NCBI GenBank assembly: GCA_903910385.1
Contig: CAIVZM010000047.1
Location: forward strand, 1-38,022
Length of the DNA: 38,022 nt
Source: an uncultured Armatimonadota bacterium
Lineage (GTDB): Bacteria; Armatimonadota; Armatimonadia; Armatimonadales; Armatimonadaceae
Reading direction: 5' to 3'
Of the stretch, positions 7,980 to 15,330 are shown in pieces. The notes under the pieces are model-generated. The model was not told where the DNA came from and did no database searches. It saw nothing but the letters and a program-made list of their open reading frames with translations. Numbering within the stretch: the first letter of the stretch is position 1; each line of letters begins with the position of its first letter. Both the position numbers and the translations under genes were made by a program.

Positions 7980-9848
7980 CTAGGCGTGCGGTTTCAGCGC
8001 CAGCAAAGCGATATCATCGTTTCGTTCGTCATGTACAAAATCGGCGACAGCAGCGTACAGGATGGAGGCAATCTCCTGAGCGGGCAGATGAACTGCGGCA
8101 TTAAAGGCGCGTTCGAGACGTTCCTGACCGAATTGCTCTTTTCCGCGTCGAGCCTCGACAACGCCATCTGTATACAACAACAGCGCATCGCCATGTTGCA
8201 GAGTGGTTTCGCATTGTGGATAATGTTGATCCTTGAGTAGACCGATCAGCATACCGGTCTCGACGCCCCATTCCGTACAGACCCGTGTATCCCCACGACA
8301 AATCAACGCAGGAGGGTGTCCAGCGCTGGCGATCTGGACGCGCCCTGTGGTCGGTTCTATCAGGGCATAGATCAGCGTCAGGTAAAGTGTCGCCTCACTC
8401 TGACTGCACATCGCTTCATTCAACCTACGCAAAACGGAGGAGGGTTCTGGATCCTCCAGTGCATACGCCCTCGCTATATCCCGCGCCAGAATCGCCACCG
8501 TCGCGGCCGCAGTTCCCTTGCCGGTAACATCTGCGACCAGCGCCGCCACGCGTCCGTCCCGCAATTTCAGCAGGTCGTATGTGTCCCCACCCACGGAAGA
8601 GGCGACGCTACCGGAGACATAAATCCGCCCAACTTCCAGACCATTCACCAGCGGAGGCAACTCCGGCAGGAAGGCTTTTTGCAATGTTTGAGCGATATTG
8701 TATTCCTGTTCGTAGAGTCGTGCATTCCGAATGGCGACGGACGCCTGATTGGCGAACGCGGTCAGCAGTTCGACATCGGAGTGCAACGGCCCGCCGACGC
8801 TGGCATAGTACTGTTCCAGAATCCCCAGCGGACGGTCACCGGAAAATAGAGGAATGCAAAGCGCCGCTCGCGTTTCTACGACCTGATCCGAAGCAAGCCT
8901 CAAGGTCGGAAATGGTTGTGCGCTATACCGGCGTGTGTCAGGTATGATTTCCGCCTTGCGAGTCTCAAAGGATTGCCGCGCGTAAGGCGGTACGGCGATT
9001 GCCCGAAAGTAGCGCATGGAGCGTCGATCAATTCCCTGAACGCCCATCAATCGCAACCCTACTCCCTCACGTTCGTCCTGAAGCAGATAAACGGCGCCGG
9101 CATCCGCTCCCGTCATGCTAACGGCGAGTCGGACGATGAGCTTGAGAGTTTCGCCAATGTCCAGTGACGTGGAAAGCGCTTCTCCTACACGCTGAAACGC
9201 CTGCCGCAGTTCCTGAGAATGACGTTTAAGAGTCTCATAATTCCGCGCATTGTTCAGAGCGGTCGCACCCTGACCTGCAAGCAGGGAGAGGACAAAAGCG
9301 AAATCTTCCGAGAAATGTCGCGAACGACGCATATACAGATTCAAAGCGCCAACGGAGACGCCACCGCTGATCATAGGAACGCAGGCGGTGGAAACAATGC
9401 CTTCTCCCACCGCCCAGGAAGCGATATGGGCATTGTCCGATTGTCGAAGATCCCATGCCTGTAACATCCGTTCTTCTTTCAAGGCACGGGTGACTATCAC
9501 TTCAGAAACGGGGCCGGACAGCATTTTCGCCGCTTCGACGGACAACCCGCCGGATGTTTGCACTCGAATGCGCCCATCATCCCCGATCAGCAGGACTGAG
9601 GCGGCATCCGCTTCCAGAATCGATAGCGTCTGTTCACACAGGATTTCCGCTACACGCGCCGGATCACGCAACTCCGACAGAGCGCGGGAAGCGGATGCTA
9701 ACCGTTCAAGGTACTTGAGGCGGCGTGCATGAGCTGAGATCGGTTGCGGGGGAAGGCCATTACCGTGGCTCGCCAGCACTTCCGGCGGTAGAGATGATGT
9801 GATCGGGAAGGTTTCCTGCATGACAAAATAGGGCGGGACGCCTAGCAT
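7980..9848 (-). CDS. GAF-GAF-PP2C (SpoIIE) protein phosphatase
   Basis: 622 residues, cytoplasmic. Residues about 50-210 and 225-385 form two GAF sensor domains (LSILEADAASVLLIG with IVSTACVPM; VSMTGADAGAVYLL with RAALCIPLFSG). A short coiled linker (IAQTLQKAFLPELPPL) precedes a SpoIIE/RsbU PP2C domain (about 400-620). Metal-binding motifs are visible: GGDTYD near residue 417 (usually GGDFYD), LVADVTGKGTAAA, LYTDGVVEAR and the terminal DDIALLALK. Such phosphatases dephosphorylate STAS-type anti-anti-sigma proteins in partner switching, but no partner gene is in the window. Start choice is awkward: a good promoter (TTGACC, 18 bases, TACAAT) ends eight bases before this ATG, and a hairpin covers it. 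An ATG at 9821 is the alternative. Confidence 0.9.
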   Translation of the reverse strand: MLGVPPYFVMQETFPITSSLPPEVLASHGNGLPPQPISAHARRLKYLERLASASRALSELRDPARVAEILCEQTLSILEADAASVLLIGDDGRIRVQTSGGLSVEAAKMLSGPVSEVIVTRALKEERMLQAWDLRQSDNAHIASWAVGEGIVSTACVPMISGGVSVGALNLYMRRSRHFSEDFAFVLSLLAGQGATALNNARNYETLKRHSQELRQAFQRVGEALSTSLDIGETLKLIVRLAVSMTGADAGAVYLLQDEREGVGLRLMGVQGIDRRSMRYFRAIAVPPYARQSFETRKAEIIPDTRRYSAQPFPTLRLASDQVVETRAALCIPLFSGDRPLGILEQYYASVGGPLHSDVELLTAFANQASVAIRNARLYEQEYNIAQTLQKAFLPELPPLVNGLEVGRIYVSGSVASSVGGDTYDLLKLRDGRVAALVADVTGKGTAAATVAILARDIARAYALEDPEPSSVLRRLNEAMCSQSEATLYLTLIYALIEPTTGRVQIASAGHPPALICRGDTRVCTEWGVETGMLIGLLKDQHYPQCETTLQHGDALLLYTDGVVEARRGKEQFGQERLERAFNAAVHLPAQEIASILYAAVADFVHDERNDDIALLALKPHA

Positions 9849-9859
9849 CCCACCCTATT
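9827..9859 (-). other. Hairpin over the start codon of the phosphatase gene
   Basis: On the minus strand AATAGGGTGGGA pairs with TCCCGCCCTATT: twelve pairs including one G-U, around a nine-base loop. On the plus strand the wobble becomes an A-C mismatch, so the minus-strand RNA folds better. The ATG at 9848 sits at the stem-loop junction, and the hairpin would be at the extreme 5' end of the mRNA. Confidence 0.6.
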
Positions 9860-9886
9860 GTACGTCTCCCGGCAAAAATTGGTCAA
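9857..9886 (-). promoter_or_regulatory. Sigma-70-type promoter of the SpoIIE phosphatase gene
   Basis: On the minus strand TTGACC (9886-9881) and TACAAT (9862-9857) are separated by 18 bases, close to housekeeping consensus. The predicted transcription start, about seven bases after the -10 box, falls at or just before the ATG at 9848. Confidence 0.6.
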
Positions 9887-9946
9887 TGCTTTTCTGTGCA
9901 TTCTTGTAAAAAACTAAGAAAAAACGCAAACGAACCGACTGAAACC

Positions 9947-10276
9947 TTAACTGACAACCGCCCCGGCGCCCACTACTGCCGATACCCGTTCCCACAATGC
10001 GACATCAAAGGCGAACTGCCATGCAAACGGCTTCCCCTTTTTATCCAGATAAACCGCCATCGCCGCTTTGGTCAACGCCTCTTCTTTGCTGACTTTTCGC
10101 ACTTCTTCCTGCACCTTGCCCAGGGTTTCTTTCAACGTTTCTGCAACTTCACGACCCTCCACATAAGCAATCGCTCGTCGTGTGCCATCTTTCCAAACCC
10201 GGCTTCGCATCGTCATCGCCCTTCCATTCCCATAATCAAACACAAGTTTACCAGAGAACTTCAATTTGTCCAGCAT
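9947..10276 (-). CDS. Small conserved-looking protein of unknown function
   Basis: 109 residues, no signal peptide. I do not recognise the family. The sequence is rich in Lys, Glu and Val; it begins with strands (LKFSGKLVFDYGNGRAMTMRSRVW, TRRAIAYVEGREV), has an amphipathic helix (LKETLGKVQEEVRKVSKEEALTKAAMAVYLD), and ends in a strand or helix (FAWQFAFDVALWERVSAVV) with a hydrophobic tail. An excellent Shine-Dalgarno sequence (AAGGAG, five bases before the ATG) supports it as a real gene. It stands between the FAH-family gene and the phosphatase gene on the same strand, separated by 170 and 98 bases, so it may be its own unit. Cytoplasmic location is likely. Confidence 0.65.
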   Translation of the reverse strand: MLDKLKFSGKLVFDYGNGRAMTMRSRVWKDGTRRAIAYVEGREVAETLKETLGKVQEEVRKVSKEEALTKAAMAVYLDKKGKPFAWQFAFDVALWERVSAVVGAGAVVS

Positions 10277-10446
10277 AATACTCCTTAAAAAAAGAGAATA
10301 CCGGAAGTATTTTCTTGCCCGGAAGGTTTTTTCGAAGTAAGCTGTGCTCGCAGTCCAAAAGATGATCTGAAATTACGCTTCAAAAGCCCTGGCGGTTGAT
10401 AATATTATTCGCAATTATCTTCTGCTGGGACAGGCTAACGCTCCGA

Positions 10447-11358
10447 TCATGTCCCGGCGATGATATCATTCGTCAATTTTCCGAGACCTGTAATTTCGAT
10501 CTCCAGAAAATCGCCTGGAACGATGGGTCCGACGCCTGCGGGCGTTCCCGTGGCGATAATATCCCCCGGTTCCAGTTTGAACCATCGTGATAGATACGCG
10601 ATCAGATACGGAATGCGGAAATTCATACCTTCCGTGGAACCGTCCTGCTTTGTCTCCCCGTTCACTTTAAGAGTGATCTGCAAATTATGCGGGTCGGCAA
10701 TTTCATCGACGGTAACCAGAAACGGCCCGAGCGGCCCGAATGTATCCAGAGATTTGGCGAGGAACCAGGGATGCTTCTTCTCTTGTGCGGCGCGTTGTTT
10801 GTCCCGCGCCGTCACATCGTTGAAGATTGTGTAAGCAGTGACATGTGAAAGAGCGTTTTCTTCCGAGATATCCTTCCCACCTTTACCGATGACGACCGCC
10901 AGTTCCGCTTCGAAATCCACCCTACCAACACCGTCCGGAATCACAATCGAATCTCCCGGCCCGATAACGCACGACCCGGGCTTCATAAAGACAATCGGTT
11001 CTTCCGGTACGGCGTTTCCAAGTTCCATAGCATGAGCGCCATAATTCCGCCCGATAGCAAGAATGCGGTTCGGACGGGGAATAGGCGCTATTAGCGCAGA
11101 AGCCGATGGATACAGGCAATCCGTAAACGCAGAGTCCTCTAATTCACTTGTCGCCAGTCGTAAAGCGGTGACTGTTTCCAGAGCGACCAGAGCGAAATCC
11201 AGCGGCGATGGATTGTTGAAACTGACCGAGGATTCGCCGCCCGATGCTTTCACCCACTTTTCGATTGCGGAGGCAATGTCCAGATACTCCCCGTTACTTC
11301 GCCGAAGCGCCGCCGCCGGCTTGCCCCGTCGTGTTTCCCGTAGATATGCCAACTGCAT
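10447..11358 (-). CDS. Fumarylacetoacetate hydrolase (FAH) family protein
   Basis: 303 residues. The FAH fold begins after a variable N-terminal domain of about 95 residues. RILAIGRNYGAHAMELG and PIVFMKPGSCVIGPGD are family signatures, and VDFEAELAVVIGKGGKDIS supplies the Glu and Asp ligands for the divalent metal. KSLDTFGPLGPFLV and LEPGDIIATGTPAGVGP complete the barrel core. Members hydrolyse or decarboxylate beta-diketo and 2-oxo acids in aromatic and sugar-acid breakdown; the exact substrate is not predictable. Six bases separate it from the DsbA-like gene upstream, whose final codons contain its AAAGGG ribosome-binding site, so the two are translationally linked. The pairing hints at a small catabolic or detoxifying unit, which is inference. 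Confidence 0.85.
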   Translation of the reverse strand: MQLAYLRETRRGKPAAALRRSNGEYLDIASAIEKWVKASGGESSVSFNNPSPLDFALVALETVTALRLATSELEDSAFTDCLYPSASALIAPIPRPNRILAIGRNYGAHAMELGNAVPEEPIVFMKPGSCVIGPGDSIVIPDGVGRVDFEAELAVVIGKGGKDISEENALSHVTAYTIFNDVTARDKQRAAQEKKHPWFLAKSLDTFGPLGPFLVTVDEIADPHNLQITLKVNGETKQDGSTEGMNFRIPYLIAYLSRWFKLEPGDIIATGTPAGVGPIVPGDFLEIEITGLGKLTNDIIAGT

Positions 11359-11364
11359 CTTTAA

Positions 11365-12030
11365 TTATTTCCCTTTAAATCGCTCGATTCGCACCAGATA
11401 CCGCTCGACAGCATGGGTGAGATCGCTGTAATAAGCTTCCGCCAATTGTTCTTCGCCGTTAAAAATGAACGTCGGAACGTGGCGTATTCCCTTTGAATAT
11501 GCCGGATCATCGAATTCCAGAATATTTTCCGCATACCGTTCCGCACGTACAGAATCGATCAGCGCGTTGCCATTCAATCCCGCCGCCTCCGTAAGGCCGC
11601 ACAGGGCGTCAAAATCGGATATATTGATATGGGCTTCCCAGAATCCCCGGTATACCGCCTCATGGTACGCCTCGGCAGCCTCTTTCCCCTCCTCATAGAG
11701 CGCATATTCAGCTCCTAACAGGGCTGCATGAGAACGGACAAAGCGCGGACGAGGCGACGCTAACGGTATTTGCTCCACTTCCAGAAACAGGTCAAATCGT
11801 GACGGAGGTTTCGGCAGTTCATTCGGGTCTACAGGTTTCGGCGCAGAAGGTTCATAGTGCATCGAAGGCGGGACCAATTCCGTCCCACGCCAGTCAAAGA
11901 CCACTCCATATTCAGCGGCAAGACGTTTCGCCTGATGCCATCCTACCCAGCACCAGGGACAGATATAGTCATGATAAAGCAGAATGTTGGTGTGCGTCGC
12001 ATCAGGACGCAAGGTAAAGATGTCGCTCAT
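11365..12030 (-). CDS. DsbA-family thioredoxin-fold oxidoreductase (FrnE/HCCA type)
   Basis: 221 residues, no signal peptide, so cytoplasmic. A thioredoxin-like strand (NILLYHDYICPWCWVGW) carries the CPWC redox motif (Cys24, Cys27). An all-alpha insertion follows (RFVRSHAALLGAEYALYEEGKEA, AYHEAVYRGFWEAHINISD), then the cis-Pro loop and final strand (KGIRHVPTFIFNGEEQLAEA). This arrangement is that of FrnE-like DsbA proteins and 2-hydroxychromene-2-carboxylate isomerases. A thiol-disulfide or glutathione-like role is expected. It is the first gene of a tight pair with the FAH-family enzyme. No good ribosome-binding site precedes the ATG. A divergent glycosyltransferase gene starts 157 bases away, across a promoter with a palindrome. 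Confidence 0.85.
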   Translation of the reverse strand: MSDIFTLRPDATHTNILLYHDYICPWCWVGWHQAKRLAAEYGVVFDWRGTELVPPSMHYEPSAPKPVDPNELPKPPSRFDLFLEVEQIPLASPRPRFVRSHAALLGAEYALYEEGKEAAEAYHEAVYRGFWEAHINISDFDALCGLTEAAGLNGNALIDSVRAERYAENILEFDDPAYSKGIRHVPTFIFNGEEQLAEAYYSDLTHAVERYLVRIERFKGK

Positions 12031-12092
12031 GATTATTCAGAACCGTCATAAGTAGCGGTCGTTCCCGGAAAACAGGAAACAATAGCCCCCAT

Positions 12093-12108
12093 TCAACCTA
12101 TAGGTTGA
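12093..12108. promoter_or_regulatory. 16-bp perfect palindrome, candidate operator
   Basis: TCAACCTATAGGTTGA reads the same on both strands. It overlaps the -35 hexamer TTGACT of the glycosyltransferase promoter and lies 62 bases upstream of the divergent DsbA-like gene. The position is what a dimeric repressor would use to block the rightward promoter. No regulator gene is adjacent. Confidence 0.45.
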
Positions 12109-12132
12109 CTACACAGTGCAGTGAGCTATATC
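12105..12132 (+). promoter_or_regulatory. Candidate promoter of the glycosyltransferase pair
   Basis: TTGACT (12105-12110) and TATATC (12127-12132) are 16 bases apart. Shifting the -10 box by one base gives ATATCT with a spacing of 17. The leader to the GTG at 12188 would be about 48 bases and contains AGGAG. Confidence 0.45.
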
Positions 12133-12187
12133 TACTATTATTAAGCATAGCAGGGGACCTCATTCTAAACAGTTCAGGAGAAGAAAA

Positions 12188-13510
12188 GTGCACGCACTTA
12201 ACGATAACAACAAAAGCCTTCGCCACCAGGAGATTGCACCTAACTCAGCGAAGGCGGTTCTTCCCGCGAGGGAAGTTACCAACAGGTCTGTCGCAACGCG
12301 CTCTCCTCTTGCTAACCTGCGTATTGCTCATGTGGGCACCTTCCCTCCCCGGAAATGCGGTATTGCAACTTATACTCAGGACACGCTGAACGCCATCCAG
12401 AAATATGCTCCTGCGGCGTCTTCTTTTGTCGTAGCGATGACCGATCCGAGCGAAGGAGTTCATTACGAATTTCCTGTGCGTTATGAAATCCCGGAGAAGG
12501 AAGAGGCCGCCTATACACGAACAGCGCAGTTGCTCAACCGCTCCGGTACCGACCTGATCAATATTCAGTACGAACATGGAATTTTCGGCGGCGAGAACGG
12601 GATTTTCTTATCTCAGTTTCTGGACTCGTTGAATATACCTTCAGTGGCGACGCTCCATACGGTGTTACCGGATCCATCGGAAGGAATGATTCGCGCTATT
12701 CGTGAGCTCGCGGACAAGACAGATCATCTGATCGTACTCAACAGCCGAGCGATTCCTCTGTTGCGCCGAGCCTACGGAGTGACGACTGAACGAATTTCGG
12801 TAATACCACATGGGACTCCCAATGTGGTTCCAGCCCGTCGTCCGATCGTTCGCAAGAAACTCGGTATTGAAGCGCAAACGGCGCTGACGACTTTTGGTCT
12901 GATCAGTCCTGGCAAAGGGCTTGAGTTCGCCATTGATGCAGTCGCCAGGGTGGCGGCAAGCCATCCTACCCTGCACTACTATATTCTGGGGGCGACGCAT
13001 CCTAATATTATTCGTCAAAGCGGCGAACTATACCGGGATCACCTGAAAAAGCGGGCAGCGGATGCGGGCATTGAAGGCAGAGTGCATTTTGTCGACCGAT
13101 ACCTGTCTCTCAGTGACCTGACAGACTGGTTATTGGCGACGGACGTTTACGTGACGCCCTACCTTAATGCCAACCAGATTGTATCGGGCACGCTCGCTTA
13201 TGCAGTGGCGGCTGGGAAATCCGTTATTTCTACTCCGTACCTGCATGCTCAGGAATTACTAAGTGACGGACGCGGTTTGTTGACGCCCTTCCGCGATGCC
13301 GATGCGATGGCGTCCAATATTGCGTTCTTGCTGGATAATCCTGCCCGTAAAACGGACATGGAACGGCGTGCGTGGGCTTTCGGTCGGACTTCACAGTGGT
13401 CTGAAGTAGCTCAACGATATGCGGAAGTCTTTGAAAGCATCCTCACTGCGGGTCGTCAATATTCAGCGGAAGACAAGGTTTTCAAGTCCCGCTTCACTTA
13501 TGCTTCCTGA
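12188..13510 (+). CDS. GT4-like glycosyltransferase
   Basis: 440 residues, GT-B fold, cytoplasmic or peripheral. The start is a GTG with AGGAG seven bases upstream. After about 45 polar residues, LRIAHVGTFPPRKCGIATYT gives the N-terminal nucleotide-fold glycine loop. The C-terminal domain has TTFGLISPGKGLEFAIDAV and VTPYLNANQIVSGTLAYA, followed by AAGKSVISTPYLHAQELL, the region that binds the nucleotide sugar. The classical EX7E motif is changed: the first Glu position reads Gln-Ile in NANQIVSGTLAYA. The neighbouring gene encodes an alpha-barrel, glycosidase-like protein, and similar GT plus barrel pairs occur in mannose-linked clusters, so a role with mannosides is possible but not shown. 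Confidence 0.85.
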   Translation: MHALNDNNKSLRHQEIAPNSAKAVLPAREVTNRSVATRSPLANLRIAHVGTFPPRKCGIATYTQDTLNAIQKYAPAASSFVVAMTDPSEGVHYEFPVRYEIPEKEEAAYTRTAQLLNRSGTDLINIQYEHGIFGGENGIFLSQFLDSLNIPSVATLHTVLPDPSEGMIRAIRELADKTDHLIVLNSRAIPLLRRAYGVTTERISVIPHGTPNVVPARRPIVRKKLGIEAQTALTTFGLISPGKGLEFAIDAVARVAASHPTLHYYILGATHPNIIRQSGELYRDHLKKRAADAGIEGRVHFVDRYLSLSDLTDWLLATDVYVTPYLNANQIVSGTLAYAVAAGKSVISTPYLHAQELLSDGRGLLTPFRDADAMASNIAFLLDNPARKTDMERRAWAFGRTSQWSEVAQRYAEVFESILTAGRQYSAEDKVFKSRFTYAS

Positions 13511-13550
13511 AGCGTGAACGAGTGAGGACATTTTAGAAAGCGGTTCGTTT

Positions 13551-14612
13551 ATGGCAGAGGATTCATCCCTATTTCCCATCGAACGGGATAATACCCGGCA
13601 GTCGGAAACGCAGAGCGCTTTCAATCTGCATTATTTGAAGGCAATGACAGATGATACGGGGCTTATCCAGCATGGAGTCGGCGGAGTCCCTGATCCCGTT
13701 ACCGGCTATACCACCGACGATAACGCCCGCGCCTTTCTGGCAATGGTACGTTTATGGCGAGCGTTCCCCGAGCGACGCCAGGAGACGGAACCACTCCTGA
13801 GGCGTTACCTGCAATTTATGGTCTGGACACAACTACGATCCGGCGATCAGGCGGGGAAATTTGTGAACTTTGTTTCTTATGATCGAAAGTTCATGGAGCC
13901 GTTCGGGAGCGACGATTGCCAGGGTCGTTGCGCGTGGGCTTTAGGAGAGGCGGCAGGCGGTCCGCTTCCTGCGGGTTGTGACCTTGCAGTTAGCAGGCTC
14001 TTTCATGCAGTCTTGCCTCATGTGGAAAAGTCACCATCCCCTCGCGCCACTACTTATGCATTGCTGGGAATCGCTGCGGCGCTTCCACAGGATGTACGTC
14101 TTCTGTATCAGTTTTCCGAACCCTTACGATACCTGTGGGAAACCAACCAGAACAGTCATTGGCGATGGTTTGAAGAGTATATGACGTACGATAACGCTCG
14201 TATGGTCGAGGCGGTGCATCGTGCAGGAGCGTTACTCTTCGATGATGGACTGTTGCGAATCGCCCGCGAAGCGAAAGAGTTTCTGACGGAACGGTCTTTC
14301 GCCACAGATAGCACAATCGGGGGTTATCTGGAGCCTGTAGGTTGTCAGGGATGGTTATATCGTGGAGGAGAAAAAGCGCGTTTCGACCAGCAGACGGTGG
14401 AAGCGGGAGCTTATACGGAACTGTACCGACTCTTCGGCGATACCGAACACGAGCAAATATCGAGAGACTGGTTCGCCGGTCGAAACACGCATGGTTTACC
14501 CCTTTATGATCCAGATACCGGGGGCTGTCATGATGGGATCACTCGCGAAGGAATCAACCGGAATCAGGGAGCGGAGTCGATCCTGTCTTTCCTGTTGACT
14601 GTAACAGGCTAA
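13551..14612 (+). CDS. (alpha/alpha)-barrel, six-hairpin glycosidase-like protein
   Basis: 353 residues, no signal peptide. The protein is almost all alpha-helical, with repeated helix pairs. Conserved-looking loops include HGVGGVPDPVTGYTTDDNAR near residue 45, DDCQGRCAWALGEA near 120, NSHWRWFEEYMTYDNARMVE near 205, and GCHDGITREGINRNQGAES near the end. Acidic and aromatic residues gather in these loops as in six-hairpin glycosidases or glycoside phosphorylases, but no family-specific catalytic pair can be named. It begins 40 bases after the glycosyltransferase stop, without a clear ribosome-binding site, and is probably cotranscribed. The likely role is trimming or sensing the glycan made by its partner. 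Function is inferred from architecture only. Confidence 0.6.
   Translation: MAEDSSLFPIERDNTRQSETQSAFNLHYLKAMTDDTGLIQHGVGGVPDPVTGYTTDDNARAFLAMVRLWRAFPERRQETEPLLRRYLQFMVWTQLRSGDQAGKFVNFVSYDRKFMEPFGSDDCQGRCAWALGEAAGGPLPAGCDLAVSRLFHAVLPHVEKSPSPRATTYALLGIAAALPQDVRLLYQFSEPLRYLWETNQNSHWRWFEEYMTYDNARMVEAVHRAGALLFDDGLLRIAREAKEFLTERSFATDSTIGGYLEPVGCQGWLYRGGEKARFDQQTVEAGAYTELYRLFGDTEHEQISRDWFAGRNTHGLPLYDPDTGGCHDGITREGINRNQGAESILSFLLTVTG
14591..14608 (+). other. Small hairpin at the 3' end of the glycan gene pair
   Basis: CCTGTT and AACAGG form a six-base stem with a six-base loop just before the TAA at 14610. A second inverted repeat, CGTGAGA (14635-14641) with TCTCACG (14660-14666), lies between the two convergent genes. 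Neither has a T run, so termination here is uncertain. Confidence 0.3.
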
Positions 14613-14661
14613 GCGATAATCAACGAGCTCGAAACGTGAGAGTGTATACATTACCGGAGTC

Positions 14662-15321
14662 TCACGCTCGGGCTTCCGCTTTGAGTTCGATATCGTCCAT
14701 GACGATTCGCAGACGTTCAGCAGCCGCTTCCAGAGTCTCGTCCGACGATATGTAGAATGGTTCGCCCAGAATCATCCGAACGCGCGAGAAAGGTCGTGGC
14801 ACCATGTATTGATCCCACGACTTCAGCTTCCAGTTGGGAGTGGCATAGATACCTCCCGGAATGATAACTTTCCGGGACTTTTTCGCCAAAAAAATGATGC
14901 CGGGTTGAACGATATGACTGGGTCCACGCGGTCCGTCCGGCGTCATCAGCATGATCCCTCCCTGTTCGAGAAAGGTCAATGCTTCGCGCGCGGCAAGAAC
15001 GCCTCGTCGCTTTGTAGAGCCCCGGATCGTCTTCATTCCCAGATTGCGCTGGTACTGCGCCATCAAACTCCCATCCCGAGACATGGAAATCAGAGTCCCG
15101 TAGCCACGTCCCCGGAAATAGTCGGTCGGTACCAGTGTGCGTCCGTGCCAGCAAACGAGAAATCCGCCGTCGCTTTCCTGCAACGCTTTCATCGTCTGTT
15201 CTTCGCATTCCACCGTCAGGCGTAAGGTAGCGCAAAGCAAACGAATCACCACGGTCAAAAGACGGGCGATGAAGCGTTCCTTAAAAGTTGGCGAACGGAT
15301 TTCTTCCGCAATCACTCCCAC
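14662..15321 (-). CDS. DUF374-type lysophospholipid acyltransferase-like protein
   Basis: 219 residues, membrane-associated by an N-terminal hydrophobic helix (LLTVVIRLLCATLRLTV). FLVCWHGRTLVPTDYF corresponds to the HX4D-like block of the acyltransferase superfamily, with His but a shifted acidic residue. MLMTPDGPRGPSHIVQPGIIFLAKKS is the hallmark of DUF374 proteins. These are found in lipid A loci and are suspected late acyltransferases or lipid-modifying enzymes; I am not aware of an established reaction. The start is a GTG with AGGT seven bases upstream, nine bases after the msbA stop. It is the last gene of the minus-strand outer-membrane cluster, which fits a role in finishing lipid A. 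Confidence 0.75.
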   Translation of the reverse strand: MGVIAEEIRSPTFKERFIARLLTVVIRLLCATLRLTVECEEQTMKALQESDGGFLVCWHGRTLVPTDYFRGRGYGTLISMSRDGSLMAQYQRNLGMKTIRGSTKRRGVLAAREALTFLEQGGIMLMTPDGPRGPSHIVQPGIIFLAKKSRKVIIPGGIYATPNWKLKSWDQYMVPRPFSRVRMILGEPFYISSDETLEAAAERLRIVMDDIELKAEARA

Positions 15322-15330
15322 AGATTTACC

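Noticed and set aside
10427-10455. GGGACA/TGTCCC inverted repeat at the end of the FAH-family gene as a terminator
   Set aside because: A six-base stem with a 17-base loop and no T run is too weak.
14591-14666. Intrinsic terminator between the two convergent genes
   Set aside because: The hairpins are short and have no run of T, so termination could not be supported.
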